Assembly (NCBI RefSeq): GCF_019334305.1
Contig: NZ_JAHWGH010000012.1
Coordinates: 124,001-188,000 of the forward strand
Direction of reading: 5' to 3'
Length of the DNA: 64,000 bases
From: Rossellomorea orangium
GTDB taxonomy: Bacteria; Bacillota; Bacilli; Bacillales; Bacillaceae_B
The notes under the pieces were generated by a model. The model did not search any database. It saw only the letters and a list, made by a program, of their open reading frames with translations, and was not told the DNA's origin. Below are positions 1 through 11,100 of this stretch, piece by piece. A program made the position numbers and the translations under genes. Numbering within the stretch: position 1 is the stretch's first letter; each line of letters opens with the position of its first letter.

Positions 1-28
1 TAACCAAAACGAACAGGAAGTGACGCAC

Positions 29-1009
29 GTGGCAACAATCAAGGATGTGGCGAGTGAAGCGGGGGTGTCGGTGGCGACGGTCTCCCGGGTGCTGAATGAT
101 AACGGCTATGTAGGAGCCGAGACGAGGAAGAAGGTAATGACGGCGATTGAGAAGCTGAATTACAGTCCGAACGAGGTGGCACGCTCCCTTTATAAACGGG
201 AGTCGAGACTTATCGGACTGCTGCTTCCGGATATCACCAACCCGTACTTCCCGCAGCTGGCGAGAGGGGTCGAGGATGAAGTGAGCGAGGCGGGGTTCAG
301 GCTCCTCCTCGGAAACAGTGACGAGAACATTCAGAAGGAACTGGATTATATCCAGACCTTCGTTCAGAACAATGTCGTTGGCATGATTTCTGCGACCAAT
401 CATGTGGAGCATGACCAGCTGTATAGTGAATTGAATCTCCCACTCGTCCTCCTTGACCGGACCACGGACAACTATCCGGCTGTCTATGCGGATGGTCGCA
501 AAGGGGGGCGCCTGGCGGCAAAGACCTTATTTGAAAAAGGGGCGAAGCGGATCACCGTCATGAAGGGACCGGCACAAGTGAAGCCGGCACAGGACCGATT
601 CCGGGGAGCCGTCGAGTACTTAAGCGGGACAGACGTCGACTTCACGGTGATGTCCACGACCTCGTTCTCCTTTGAAGACGCAAAGGGCTGGGCAGAGGAA
701 CTGTTCGCGACCTATCCTGATACGGACGGGGTCATCGCAAGCAATGATATCGTCGGGATCGCGATTCTCCATGAGGCCTTGAGGCTCGGGAAGAAGATAC
801 CTGAAGACGTACAGATCATCGGCTACGATGACATCCCTCAGAGCAGCCTTTCCTATCCGGCGCTCTCCACGATCAGGCAGCCGGCTTACGAAATGGGCAG
901 GCAGGCCGCGGCACTTCTGATTAAACTGATAAAAAAAGAAAAAGACATCGATACAAGTGTTCAGCTTCCGGTTGAACTCATACAGCGAAACACAACACGA
1001 AAGGGATGA
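29..1009 (+). CDS. rbsR: Ribose operon repressor, LacI family
   Basis: A LacI/GalR-type repressor that in Bacillus controls ribose uptake genes. The first 22 or so residues form the classic DNA-binding helix-turn-helix (TIKDVASEAGVS followed by VATVSRVLN), and the remaining 300 residues form a periplasmic-binding-protein-like sugar-sensing domain. I chose the GTG at 29 rather than the in-frame GTG at 20, because the AGGAAG ribosome site at 14-19 directly abuts the first and is correctly spaced from the second. It is the first gene of rbsRKDACB, and rbsK follows six bases later. The promoter and any CcpA site lie outside the window. Family and operon role are secure by context. Confidence 0.93.
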   Translation: MATIKDVASEAGVSVATVSRVLNDNGYVGAETRKKVMTAIEKLNYSPNEVARSLYKRESRLIGLLLPDITNPYFPQLARGVEDEVSEAGFRLLLGNSDENIQKELDYIQTFVQNNVVGMISATNHVEHDQLYSELNLPLVLLDRTTDNYPAVYADGRKGGRLAAKTLFEKGAKRITVMKGPAQVKPAQDRFRGAVEYLSGTDVDFTVMSTTSFSFEDAKGWAEELFATYPDTDGVIASNDIVGIAILHEALRLGKKIPEDVQIIGYDDIPQSSLSYPALSTIRQPAYEMGRQAAALLIKLIKKEKDIDTSVQLPVELIQRNTTRKG

Positions 1010-1015
1010 AGGAAG

Positions 1016-1906
1016 ATGAAAAAAGCGAAGATTGCCGTAATCGGCAGTTCATCCATGGATCTAGTGGTCACATCAGCGAAGCGGCCCGGTGCAGGGGAAA
1101 CGGTACTCGGCGACAGCTTTGACACGGTACCCGGTGGAAAAGGCGCCAACCAGGCCGTAGCAGCAGCAAGGCTTGGGGCGGACGTGTACATGATTGGATG
1201 CGTAGGCGAAGATCCTTACGGCCAAGAGATTTTGGAAAACTTTAAGAGTAATGGTGTTCATACCGACTATGTGGAACCGGTTACAGGTCAGAAATCCGGA
1301 ACCGCTCATATCATCCTCGCTGAAGGGGACAACAGCATCGTCGTCGTTAAAGGGGCAAATGATCTTGTGACACCTGAGTACGTGGAAAAAGCAGCCGATT
1401 TTCTCAAAACATGCGATCTCATCATGATCCAGCAGGAAATCCCAGAGGAAACCGTTGAGTACGTAACAGACCTGTGCAACAAGATTGAAGTACCACTGCT
1501 GCTTAACCCGGCACCGGCACGAAAGATTTCACAGAATGTCATCGTTGGCGCGAGCTACCTGACACCGAATGAACATGAAGCAGATGTGCTCTTTAATGGA
1601 ATGAAACCGTCAGAAGCACTGAAACAATATCCTGACAAAGTCATCATTACCGAAGGAGCAGCGGGAGTTCGCTATCATAATGGAACAAAGGAAGTCCTCG
1701 TTCCTTCCTTCAAAGTAGAAGTCGTTGATACGACTGGGGCAGGCGATACGTTCAATGCCGCATTCGGAACGGCTGTTGCTGAAGGACAGTCAATGGAAGA
1801 AAGCCTTCGATTCGCAAACCGCGCCGCATCCCTTTCCGTGACCGGATTCGGGGCACAGGGCGGAATGCCGACAAGAGACGAAGTGGAAAGGAAGCTGGCA
1901 GAATGA
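1016..1906 (+). CDS. rbsK: Ribokinase
   Basis: Cytoplasmic PfkB-family sugar kinase that phosphorylates ribose to ribose 5-phosphate with ATP. The first PfkB signature GGKGANQ is at residues 40-46, and the C-terminal signature DTTGAGDTF starts at 238, with the catalytic aspartate at 244. The length of 296 residues is normal for the family. An AAGGAAG site precedes the ATG. The gene overlaps rbsD by four bases (ATGA), indicating translational coupling. Confidence 0.96.
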   Translation: MKKAKIAVIGSSSMDLVVTSAKRPGAGETVLGDSFDTVPGGKGANQAVAAARLGADVYMIGCVGEDPYGQEILENFKSNGVHTDYVEPVTGQKSGTAHIILAEGDNSIVVVKGANDLVTPEYVEKAADFLKTCDLIMIQQEIPEETVEYVTDLCNKIEVPLLLNPAPARKISQNVIVGASYLTPNEHEADVLFNGMKPSEALKQYPDKVIITEGAAGVRYHNGTKEVLVPSFKVEVVDTTGAGDTFNAAFGTAVAEGQSMEESLRFANRAASLSVTGFGAQGGMPTRDEVERKLAE

Positions 1907-2289
1907 AACGACATGGCATCTTGAACAGTCACATTGCAAAAATATTAGCCGATCTCGGCCACACGGATACGATCGTCGTGGCCGATGCCGGTCTCCCGAT
2001 TCCGTCAGACGTCGTGAAAATCGACCTGGCATTGAAACCGGGAGAGCCGTCCTTCCTTGACGTGGTCGAACTGTTAAAGGAAGAAATGGTTGTCGAAACC
2101 GTCACGCTTGCAGAAGAAGTAGAAACGAATGCGGGGGTTCATGAACAGATGACCTCATGGTTCGACGGGATCCAGTATGTATCCCATGAAGATTTCAAAA
2201 AAGAAACCCATAAGGCGAAGGCCGTCATCCGTACGGGGGAAGTCACACCGTATGCGAATTGTATCCTTCACGCGGGAGTCATTTTTTAA
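1903..2289 (+). CDS. rbsD: D-ribose pyranase
   Basis: Small cytoplasmic mutarotase that interconverts the pyranose and furanose forms of ribose so that RbsK receives its substrate. The start [20 protein letters not shown] carries the family's catalytic histidine at residue 20, and the end [14 protein letters not shown] matches the conserved C-terminal segment. At 128 residues it is close to the usual 131. It overlaps rbsK by four bases and precedes rbsA by 18. Confidence 0.96.
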   Translation: MKRHGILNSHIAKILADLGHTDTIVVADAGLPIPSDVVKIDLALKPGEPSFLDVVELLKEEMVVETVTLAEEVETNAGVHEQMTSWFDGIQYVSHEDFKKETHKAKAVIRTGEVTPYANCILHAGVIF

Positions 2290-2307
2290 AACAAAGGGGG
2301 TAGTAGC

Positions 2308-3798
2308 ATGCAGATCAGCATGAAGAATATCCATAAAGCATTTGGCACCAACCAGGTTCTAGAAGGAGTGGACATCGAGATTGGGGAAGGCGAAGTCCAT
2401 GCCCTGATGGGAGAAAACGGTGCCGGAAAGTCGACTCTGATGAACATCCTGACGGGTCTTCACAAGAAGGATCAGGGTACGATCACCATCGACGGGAAGG
2501 ACATGACGTTTGATAATCCGAAGCAGGCCGAGGAATTCGGTGTTGCCTTCATCCATCAGGAGTTGAACGTCTGGCCGGAGATGACCGTCCTTGAGAATCT
2601 TTTCATCAATAAGGAACCGGTTACACAATTCGGTCTCATTAATACGAGAAAAATGAAAGCGGTTGCGGATGAGCAGTTTAAGAAACTGAACATTTCCATC
2701 CCTCTCACCAAAGAAGCAGGACAGTGCTCGGTCGGGCAGCAGCAGATGATTGAAATCGCCAAAGCCCTCATGACGGATGCGAAAGTCATCATCATGGACG
2801 AGCCGACAGCGGCCTTGACGGACCGGGAAATCGAGACGCTCTTCACCGTCATCCGTTCTCTAAAAAAAGCCGGCGTGTCGATCGTGTACATCTCCCACCG
2901 GATGGAAGAGATCTTCACGATTTGTGACACGATCACAGTCATGCGGGACGGACGCACGGTGGATACGACCCCGATCCCCGAGACGAACTTCGATGAGGTC
3001 GTTAAGAAAATGGTCGGACGTGAATTGACCGATCGTTTTCCAAAACGCCAACCAAAACCAGGCGAAACGATGCTTGAAGTGAGGAACCTGACGAAAAAGG
3101 GACTGTTTGAAAAGGTAAGCTTCGAAGTACGTTCGGGAGAAATCGTTGGTGTATCAGGATTGATGGGGGCAGGACGAACGGAAATTATGCGAACCATTTT
3201 CGGACTCGACGGACGATATGAAGGCGAAATCCTCGTGAACGGGAAACCGGTCACGATTAAAACACCCGATCAAGCGGTGAAGCTCGGTCTTGGATTCATC
3301 ACCGAGGATCGGAAGGATGAAGGACTCGTCCTCGACTTTTCCCTGAAGGATAATATCGCCCTTCCAAGCCTCTACAGCTTCACGAAGAAAGGTTTGATCA
3401 ATGATAAAAGCGAACAGGACTTTGTGGAAATGCTCATCAAACGGCTGACGATCAAGACGGAATCAGCCCGGACTCACGCAAAGAACCTTTCGGGTGGGAA
3501 CCAGCAGAAGGTGGTCATCGCTAAATGGATCGGCATCGGTCCGAAAGTGCTCATCCTCGACGAACCGACAAGGGGAGTCGATGTTGGAGCAAAACGGGAA
3601 ATCTATCAACTGATGAACGAGCTCACCGACCGGGGCGTCGCGATCGTGATGGTATCATCCGAGCTGCCAGAAGTACTCGGGATGAGCGACCGCATCCTCG
3701 TCGTCCATGAAGGGACCATCGCAGGAGAGCTATCAAAAGAAGACGCTACACAGGAAAAAATCATGACATTGGCGACAGGAGGTCACGCACATGAATAA
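2308..3798 (+). CDS. rbsA: Ribose ABC importer, ATP-binding protein
   Basis: Double-ATPase subunit that powers ribose import at the inner face of the membrane. The first half has Walker [10 protein letters not shown] at residues 35-43, the signature SVGQQQ and Walker B VIIMDEPT. The second half has the degenerate P-loop [10 protein letters not shown], signature LSGGNQQKV and Walker [10 protein letters not shown] weaker second nucleotide site is normal for RbsA/MglA proteins. Length 496 residues is typical. The start is preceded by AAAGGGGG. It overlaps rbsC by eight bases. Confidence 0.96.
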   Translation: MQISMKNIHKAFGTNQVLEGVDIEIGEGEVHALMGENGAGKSTLMNILTGLHKKDQGTITIDGKDMTFDNPKQAEEFGVAFIHQELNVWPEMTVLENLFINKEPVTQFGLINTRKMKAVADEQFKKLNISIPLTKEAGQCSVGQQQMIEIAKALMTDAKVIIMDEPTAALTDREIETLFTVIRSLKKAGVSIVYISHRMEEIFTICDTITVMRDGRTVDTTPIPETNFDEVVKKMVGRELTDRFPKRQPKPGETMLEVRNLTKKGLFEKVSFEVRSGEIVGVSGLMGAGRTEIMRTIFGLDGRYEGEILVNGKPVTIKTPDQAVKLGLGFITEDRKDEGLVLDFSLKDNIALPSLYSFTKKGLINDKSEQDFVEMLIKRLTIKTESARTHAKNLSGGNQQKVVIAKWIGIGPKVLILDEPTRGVDVGAKREIYQLMNELTDRGVAIVMVSSELPEVLGMSDRILVVHEGTIAGELSKEDATQEKIMTLATGGHAHE

Positions 3799-4744
3799 CG
3801 CACTCAAAACGAATCACGTCGGCAATCTGATGCAAAAGCTCGGTCCACTTCTCGGACTGTTTGTGCTGATTGCGACCGTATCCATCATCAACCCTAGTTT
3901 TCTAGAACCCTTGAACTTATTGAATCTATTACGACAGGTCGCGATCAACGCCCTGATTGCCTACGGGATGACCTTCGTCATTTTGACCGGAGGAATTGAT
4001 TTATCCGTCGGCTCGATCCTCGCCTTATCCAGTGCCCTCATGGCCGGGATGATGGTATCGGGTATCGACCCAATTCTTGCGATCCTGATTGGCTGTATCC
4101 TCGGAGCCGTGATGGGAATGGTCAACGGACTACTCATCACAAAAGGAAAAATGGCACCATTCATCGCAACACTCGCAACGATGACCATGTTCCGCGGGTT
4201 GACGCTTGTATACACAGACGGTAACCCAATTACGGGACTTGGCGACAGCTATGCATTCCAACTGTTCGGAAGAGGATACTTCCTTGGAATCCCGGTACCT
4301 GCAGTCACAATGATCCTGACGTTCGCGATCCTGTGGGTCATCCTTCACAAAACACCGTTCGGCCGAAAAACGTATGCCATCGGTGGGAATGAAAAAGCAG
4401 CCCTGATCTCAGGGATCAAAGTACCGCGCATCAAAGTGATGATCTACTCCCTGGCCGGCTTACTGGCAGCACTCGCAGGAGCGATCCTGACGTCACGCCT
4501 GAATTCAGCTCAGCCGACAGCCGGTACATCCTATGAACTTGATGCTATCGCCGCCGTCGTCCTAGGCGGGACAAGCCTTTCAGGCGGACGCGGACTGATC
4601 GTCGGAACACTGATCGGTGCACTCATCATCGGAACATTAAACAACGGTCTGAACCTGCTCGGCGTCTCATCCTTCTTCCAAATGGTCGTAAAGGGTGTCG
4701 TCATCATCATCGCCGTTCTCATCGACCGAAAGAAAGCAGCATAG
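3791..4744 (+). CDS. rbsC: Ribose ABC importer, permease
   Basis: Integral membrane permease of the ribose importer, 317 residues with many hydrophobic segments from about residue 15 to the C-terminus. The region around [19 protein letters not shown] is the conserved cytoplasmic-loop motif of this permease family. Its AGGAGG site lies inside the end of rbsA, which it overlaps by eight bases. It is followed by rbsB after 10 bases. Confidence 0.96.
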   Translation: MNNALKTNHVGNLMQKLGPLLGLFVLIATVSIINPSFLEPLNLLNLLRQVAINALIAYGMTFVILTGGIDLSVGSILALSSALMAGMMVSGIDPILAILIGCILGAVMGMVNGLLITKGKMAPFIATLATMTMFRGLTLVYTDGNPITGLGDSYAFQLFGRGYFLGIPVPAVTMILTFAILWVILHKTPFGRKTYAIGGNEKAALISGIKVPRIKVMIYSLAGLLAALAGAILTSRLNSAQPTAGTSYELDAIAAVVLGGTSLSGGRGLIVGTLIGALIIGTLNNGLNLLGVSSFFQMVVKGVVIIIAVLIDRKKAA

Positions 4745-4754
4745 GAGGGATACT

Positions 4755-5693
4755 ATGAAAAAAGCATGGTTACTACTAATCAGTCTATCACTCCTATTCC
4801 TAGGCGCCTGCTCCTTGCAGCCGCCGGAATGGGCGAAACCAAATAAAAGCTCAAACCCTGAAGACATCAAAATCGGACTATCCGTTTCAACCCTGAATAA
4901 CCCATTCTTCGTCTCCATGAAAAATGGGGTAGAAGACGAAGCCAAGAAACAAGGCATGGAAGTCGTCGTCGTCGATGCACAAAACGATGCGGCAAAACAG
5001 ATCAATGACGTAGAAGACCTCATCCAGCAGGGCGTCAACGTCTTACTCATCAACCCGACGGATTCAGCGGCCATCTCCACTGCCGTCCAATCCGCCAACA
5101 GCCTGGGAATCCCCGTCGTCACCCTTGACCGCTCAGCGGAAAAAGGAGACGTCGCCACACTCGTCAGCTCCGATAACGAAAAGGGTGGCGAGATGGCAGG
5201 AGAATACCTTGTCAAACAGCTCGGTGAAGGAGCAAAGGTTGCAGAACTCGAAGGTGTACCTGGAGCATCCGCCACCCGTGAGCGTGGAGCAGGATTCCAC
5301 AACATCGCGGATGAAAAGCTCGATGTCGTGGCCAAGCAGACAGCAAACTTCGATCGTACAGAAGGTTTGAATACGATGGAGAACCTGATCCAGGGGAATC
5401 CAGATATCAAAGCAGTCTTCGCTCATAATGACGAAATGGCATTGGGAGCACTGCAGGCAATTCAGAGTTCAGGTCGTGACGTTCTAGTCGTTGGATTTGA
5501 TGGAAATGAAGATGCGATGACTAGCATTCGAAATGGTAACCTGTCTGCGACTGTTGCTCAGCAGCCTGAGAAGATTGGTTCGTTGGCCGTTCAGGCTGGG
5601 GCTGATGTGTTGTCAGGGAAGAAGGTAGACAAGAAAATTCCAGTTCCGTTGAAGTTGGTGACGGAGGAGAATATAGAAGACTCTTCAGAATAA
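4755..5693 (+). CDS. rbsB: Ribose-binding lipoprotein
   Basis: Extracytoplasmic substrate-binding lipoprotein of the ribose importer. The start at 4755 follows a good AGGAGGG site; upstream in-frame starts lie inside rbsC. A signal peptide ends in the lipobox LGAC with Cys19 as the predicted lipidated residue. The mature part begins with typical ribose-binding sequence (IGLSVSTLNNPFF) and contains VVTLDRSAE and VVGFDGNEDA of the sugar-binding fold. It is the last gene before a strong terminator. Confidence 0.95.
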   Translation: MKKAWLLLISLSLLFLGACSLQPPEWAKPNKSSNPEDIKIGLSVSTLNNPFFVSMKNGVEDEAKKQGMEVVVVDAQNDAAKQINDVEDLIQQGVNVLLINPTDSAAISTAVQSANSLGIPVVTLDRSAEKGDVATLVSSDNEKGGEMAGEYLVKQLGEGAKVAELEGVPGASATRERGAGFHNIADEKLDVVAKQTANFDRTEGLNTMENLIQGNPDIKAVFAHNDEMALGALQAIQSSGRDVLVVGFDGNEDAMTSIRNGNLSATVAQQPEKIGSLAVQAGADVLSGKKVDKKIPVPLKLVTEENIEDSSE

Positions 5694-5707
5694 CTTGTGG
5701 TGGTAAA

Positions 5708-5742
5708 CCTCATTCGTGCATTTGGGCGAATGAGGTTTTTTT
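5708..5742 (+). terminator. Rho-independent terminator of the ribose operon
   Basis: A perfect 9-bp stem (CCTCATTCG / CGAATGAGG) with a 10-base loop is followed by a run of seven T. It lies 15 bases after the rbsB stop. Confidence 0.92.
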
Positions 5743-6035
5743 CTTTGTTGATAAAACTAGTGGAGAAAAGAATTTAGCTTTTCTTGTTTGCGTTTGCCTC
5801 AAAGGAGTTGCGGATATGAACCTGTTTATCAAATGATTAATCCAAGGGTAAAAATTATCTTTAAGATTTTTAAGATAACAAACTTGCTCTTCATTTTCTC
5901 CTCCACTTCTAGCGTTTAGCCTTGCTCTACTTAATAACAACATATTTTAATAAGAAAGTTGATCTAAGGGGTATCCTTTCCCAGCCAATCTCACTATATA
6001 AGGGTTGAATACATATTGAAACAGGAGTGAATCAA
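5743..6035. other. Non-coding boundary after the ribose operon
   Basis: About 290 bases with no convincing gene. On the minus strand a good GGAGGAG ribosome site precedes an ATG (start base 5892) that opens a frame of only 21 codons, hydrophobic in character, before a TGA. This may be the remnant of a membrane-protein gene or chance. Confidence 0.4.
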
Positions 6036-6443
6036 ATGGATAGATGGAGAAATTTAAACCAATGGATGTTCGATTTGGATACATTTAATCACCTGTATAT
6101 TTGGATTCTGTTGAATGCCATGTATGAGGGCCTAGTTCAGTTAGGGTGTATGGTGATTGATGGAAGGCCGTATATTCGGTCGATTGGGAAGTTTCGAGAG
6201 GACCTGCTTTATAAAGTGAGATTGTGGCCATTTTGTAAGTGGTTGGAATCTGGGAAGTATAAGTATGGGAGAATCTATACGTTTAAGCCGATGAATGATC
6301 TGGCTTGCGGGGATTATTTCTATTGGATCGGTATGTCTGTAAGAAAGAGTGGTGATGATTCTGGGATTGACCGGCTTGGTAATAAAGCTGATTCCGGAAT
6401 GTCTTCGTGCGGCGAAAAGCATGTGAATCAGGTACGGAAATAA
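6036..6443 (+). CDS. Hypothetical protein, unknown family
   Basis: A 135-residue protein I do not recognise. The ATG at 6036 is eight bases after AGGAG and is preferred over the GTG at 6027, which overlaps that site. The first 100 residues are rich in Trp, Tyr and Leu, while the last 35 are polar and low in complexity. There is no signal peptide or clear membrane span. It stands alone between the ribose terminator and the AT-rich island, so it may be an orphan or a decayed gene. Confidence 0.5.
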   Translation: MDRWRNLNQWMFDLDTFNHLYIWILLNAMYEGLVQLGCMVIDGRPYIRSIGKFREDLLYKVRLWPFCKWLESGKYKYGRIYTFKPMNDLACGDYFYWIGMSVRKSGDDSGIDRLGNKADSGMSSCGEKHVNQVRK

Positions 6444-6891
6444 CCTGCAAACAGACTTAAGATCTTAGAGAAAGAATAGATTTTAGAGAACAACAACATC
6501 AACACCACCGCCATTAGAGACGCTAAGGATGTAGATAGGGGAAGGCGCAGATTTGATATTTCATTGGCATGATAAGTGTAATCATGATGTTTGAGTAGTT
6601 TAATCGGAGGACCTCTGGTTCGAGCACTTAGAAGGGAGTATTTTCTACTAGGTGTAGAGGAGAATCGAGACCAATATCATCATTTGGGGGCAGACCTTAG
6701 ATACCGATAGCATTCAATGTACCCAGGACATGATCTTAATATTTCTCAACATTTGATCGAGCCCGTCTTCCTCTCACTACCTGTAAGCCCGGCAACTTGA
6801 ACAAGGTTTTATTTCTTGAAATTTACTAATTTACTAATAAAAACTATTTTTATGGTAAAATATAACTAAAATGTTCTGAGGGTGTTATATC
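6444..6891. other. Intergenic left edge of the AT-rich island
   Basis: No gene supported. The base composition turns markedly AT-rich at about 6810, just before the Mrr-like gene. I saw no integrase, tRNA end or clear attachment-site repeat here. Confidence 0.5.
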
Positions 6892-8031
6892 ATGAAAAAA
6901 CCATTTTATATGACTCAAATTGCTTTATCAAAAAAAGTAGGGTGGTCAGAGGCCAATGGTAGATGGTGGATAAAATATTTTTCAGAGTTTATTCCAGTGA
7001 AGAAAGATGGCAGAAAGAAGTTTTTTAGTGATGAGTCATTTGATGTTTTATCTAAAATAAAATTCTTAAGCGAAAAGGGTCTTACAAAGAACGAAATTTT
7101 GGAGGTATTTAAAAAGAGTGGCATTCCAAAAACAGAACAAGAAACCACTGATTTAATAACAAACAATATATCTGTTAAGTATCATGACAAGGAAATTGCT
7201 AATTCTCTTCCTGCTCATAAGGAACTTTTAATTCCCTTATTAAATGTTCTTAGGGATAAAAAACCTTATACCACGACCATGATAAACGACGGGGTTATTG
7301 ATCAACTTGGATTATCAGAGGAGCAATTAAACATCACCTATTCCGATGGTAAAGAGTTTATTTTTGCTCATAGAATGAGGTCAGCAAGATACTCACTCAA
7401 GAAAGAAGATTATATTGAAGAGGTAAGTAAATATACATATCAAATCACAGAAGAAGGTTTAGAACTTCTCCATGATAATTCTAAAGAAAAAGAAGATGAA
7501 ATTGAGGAGCTTGAAAAAGTTGTTGACCCTTTTGAAACCATTCAGGATAAAGTCGAAGAAATTGAGTCTGATTTAATTAAAGATTTAATCGAACACCTTA
7601 AACAAGCCCATTGGCGTAGGTTAGAAACGATTGTCGTAGAGCTATTAACTTCTATGGGATATGGTGATGGAGAAGTTACTAAAAGGACTAATGATGGTGG
7701 TTTAGACGGCATTATCAAAGAAGACAAATTAGGCCTGGACAATATTTATGTTCAAGCAAAACGGTGGGAAAATACAGTAGGAAGTCCAGAAGTGATGGGA
7801 TTCTCAGGGGCATTAGACGCTAAAGGTGCTAAAAAAGGAATTTTTATCACAACATCTAACTTTTCAAAGGCAGCAGAAGAATATGTTGAAAGATTGGTAG
7901 ATGTTAAAAAAATTGTTCTGATTGATGGTAAGAAATTAGCTAAGTTGATGATAGAAAATAATATTGGGGTTAGTAACAAGAAAAAGTTTGTTGTGAAAGA
8001 AGTTGATTTTTCTTATTTTGAAGGAGAATAG
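6892..8031 (+). CDS. Mrr-type restriction endonuclease with MerR-like N-terminus
   Basis: A predicted DNA endonuclease of the Mrr family, which in known members cuts modified foreign DNA (type IV restriction). Residues 1-70 resemble a MerR-like winged helix that would bind DNA. Residues 80-200 resemble the Mrr N-terminal region. The catalytic domain covers about 235-370: a GDGEVTKRTNDGGLDG segment with Asp272, then YVQAKRW with Gln288 and Lys290, the Q-x-K form of the PD-(D/E)xK site. The ATG follows a GAGGGTG site. The gene is clearly more AT-rich than the ribose operon. No methyltransferase gene is adjacent, consistent with a stand-alone enzyme. The substrate modification is unknown. Confidence 0.85.
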   Translation: MKKPFYMTQIALSKKVGWSEANGRWWIKYFSEFIPVKKDGRKKFFSDESFDVLSKIKFLSEKGLTKNEILEVFKKSGIPKTEQETTDLITNNISVKYHDKEIANSLPAHKELLIPLLNVLRDKKPYTTTMINDGVIDQLGLSEEQLNITYSDGKEFIFAHRMRSARYSLKKEDYIEEVSKYTYQITEEGLELLHDNSKEKEDEIEELEKVVDPFETIQDKVEEIESDLIKDLIEHLKQAHWRRLETIVVELLTSMGYGDGEVTKRTNDGGLDGIIKEDKLGLDNIYVQAKRWENTVGSPEVMGFSGALDAKGAKKGIFITTSNFSKAAEEYVERLVDVKKIVLIDGKKLAKLMIENNIGVSNKKKFVVKEVDFSYFEGE

Positions 8032-8058
8032 AACTTTAATACCTAACCATTTAATATT

Positions 8059-8118
8059 GGTGTCTGACCCTCTGTATGGTGAAGCATTAATGTACTGGGG
8101 GTCAGACCCCAATTTTTA
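8059..8118. repeat. GGTCTGACCC-type hairpin between Mrr and helicase genes
   Basis: The arms GTCTGACCC (8062-8070) and GGGTCAGAC (8099-8107) form a perfect 9-bp stem around a 28-base loop, and AATTTTT follows. It could terminate the Mrr transcript. The core resembles short GGGGTCTGACCCC elements that recur in Bacillus intergenic DNA. Confidence 0.55.
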
Positions 8119-8189
8119 AGGGAATGTAAGATATTTTACAATTCTTGTAGTATTATCTTTATGAAATGATATAAAGGGAGTAATTTAAT

Positions 8190-11100
8190 ATGGGAAAAGA
8201 ACTGAACTCTAAAAAATGGAATGACAAAATCAAAATTCAAAATATACTGTATGATTTTCAAATTGATGCATTAAATTTAGCAACTAGATATTTAAATAGT
8301 CCCACTACTGATCATGCATTAATTAAAATGCCTACTGGCACTGGGAAAACTGTATTAATTGGACTATTAAGTCATTTTTACAGTGGGGTAAAGAATATTT
8401 TAATAATAACTCCATCTCGAGCTGTTAAAAAACACCTTTTGTTTGAAATAGAAAAGAATATTATAGAAAAATTTAATCTAACTAATCTAAATATAAAAGG
8501 TGTAAAAGAATTACTACCAAGCAAATTTGAAAGTTCCTTACAAAATGATCCGAGTGTATATATATCTACTGTGAAGGGTTTATCAGATATAAAATCTAAC
8601 AAAAAAGATTATCAAAAACTCAAGGGAAAGATTGACTTAATTATTTTTGACGAAGGCCATAGGGAACCAGCAGAAGAGTGGCAATTAGCAATAAGGAATT
8701 TAGAAAAAAAAGTTATACTCTTTACTGCTACTCCAATCAGGAATGATAACAAGAAATTTAAATTTAATAAAGACTTTGTATTCAACTTCCCTTTTGAGTT
8801 AGCGGTTGAAAATAATTACGTTAGAAATGTAAAGTTTAACTTACTTGAAAGTAAGGATGTTAAATCATTTATGGAAGAAATAATCACTAAATTTGAAAAA
8901 TTTGAAGATGAATATAAAATAATTTTAAGGTTCAATAATACAGAAGAAATTGGACAAGCTCTTCAAGTTTTAAGAAATAGTGGTAAAAGAGCTATTGCTA
9001 TACATGACACTTTCAATAGTGCAGATACTTATAGTGATATGGTCAAAAATGTGCCTAGTGATATTAAGTCGAAAGCAGTAAGTTATTGGTTGCATCAAAA
9101 TAAAATGTTAGAAGGACTTGATGATAATAAATTTGTAGCCGTTGCTATTTATGGAACTTTTACAGACGTAAGATCATTAGTACAACAAGTCGGTAGAATT
9201 ATTAGGCATAGCAACTTTGGCAAAGATTCTATATATCAAGAATTTGGAGAAGTTTACTATAAAAATTCAGAGCAGGATCAGGAAAAGTTGTGGGAGGAAT
9301 ATATTTTTTACGAAAAAAAACTTTTTTTAAACAAAGATTTAATCTTCTTTAATTTTGAGGATTATATGCAAAAAATTATTAATGGACATCCTGACATTTT
9401 ACATAATGAGAAGCGGTTTCTAAAAAAAATTCAACACCGAAGCAAGAAAGAGGATATTCTTTATAAATACAAACTTCCATTAAGGACAAATATTTATTTT
9501 TATAATCAAAACTATGATTTTGATGAAATAGTTAAGAAAGTAGAAGAATTTTTTGCTTTGGAGGATTATTATATAATTAGCAAGGTTATAGAGGAAAAAG
9601 AATCCTTTTTCTTTGCATTTTATACTTCATACAAAAACTCACCTTACTTGGTTAACGAGTCATTTCTTGAAGTTAAAACAGGAATATTACTGTTAAAGGT
9701 GATTAACGATATATTATTTGTGTTTGATTCGAACAATATTATACCAAACTTTATTAAAGATAATTTTAATACATTGGAATCCACACAATTACAAAAATTA
9801 TTTAATGAAAAGAGTAAATTTTCGCAAATCTCTATTACGAATGGTAGCATTTCAAAAAATGAAGTAAATAGAAGTGTATTTTTTGCAGATAATTTAAAAA
9901 ACACTGCACCTCAAGTTACTGATAAATATAGGTTCGCTACTACCGCTAATGGCACAATAATAAATATGGAAGATAAGGTTAGTAAGAGGTATATAGGCTT
10001 TAGAAACTCAAAAGTGTCTGATTCCTCATATGAGTATTCACTATCAAACTATTTAAAATGGTTGAACTTTTTAGAGGAGAAATTAACTAAAAAACCATCA
10101 AATACTGAAAATATATTTAGTAGATATGCACCAATTACTAAAAAACCTAAGGATATTAAGCCAATATGGATACAATTTAATATCAAAAATTTATTAAATG
10201 ATAGCAAGCCAATAGAACTTATTAAAAGTGCATATGGAGTCAATACTGAAGGTGGTAAGTGGGTAGTAACACTTGAATTTTATGATGGTTTTGAAAAGAA
10301 ACTACAGGTGCTTTTTGATCCTCAAAAAAATAGATACTATTTCGCGCAACTAGATAAAATGAAGATTTCTATTGATAAAGAAGGAAATAGTATTACAGAT
10401 TATTTGAATAGGAAACAGGCATTTCAAGTAGTAACTAATTCACCTGGATATATTTATTCGCATAATTTTTTCTTTAAAGTTGGGATTGATAAAGAAAAAA
10501 AAGAGCTTCTACCTATATTAAAAGAGTTTAAGTTACAAGAGGACATTCTTCTTACTGAAAAAGGACCTCTTGTAAGCAGAGAAGAAATTAGGGATGATTG
10601 GGATGAAAACTCCCTTTTTCATTTAATTTCAAATCAAGGAAGCATTCTCGATTCAACCGATGACCAGTCAAAGGTTATACAAAAAGAGTTAGAGGATTTA
10701 GACTATATAATTTGTAGTGACTTAGGAAATGAAATTGCAGATTTTATCGGAATAAAAGATTCAGAAAACAAACGTAAGGTTTATTTTATCCATTGCAAAG
10801 CTACAAAAGAGAAAAAGAAATTATCCGCCTCATCTTTTCAAGAAATATGTGGTCAGATAATAAAAAATTTAGATTATGTTCATCCATTAAGCATAGAAAA
10901 TCCAGGAATAGAAAATTGGAATTCTGAATGGATAGGGGCTAAATATAAAGTAAAAAAGTTAAGAATGATTAAAAATAAAGAAAAAAAAACACCAGAAGAA
11001 TTATGGGAGTTGATAAAAGATATAAAAAAAGATCAGGAAGGTGAAGTTTACGTATGGGCTTTGATTGGCAACATGTTCTCTCTTTCAAAATATAGATCAA

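Noticed and set aside
2556..3254. 232-codon open frame on the minus strand
   Set aside because: It lies fully inside rbsA, has no ribosome site and no family resemblance; a codon-bias shadow.
4667..5410. 247-codon minus-strand open frame
   Set aside because: Antisense to the rbsC end and rbsB; serine-rich low-complexity product typical of shadows.
5710..5943. 77-codon minus-strand frame after the ribose operon
   Set aside because: Starts without a ribosome site and runs through the rbs terminator.
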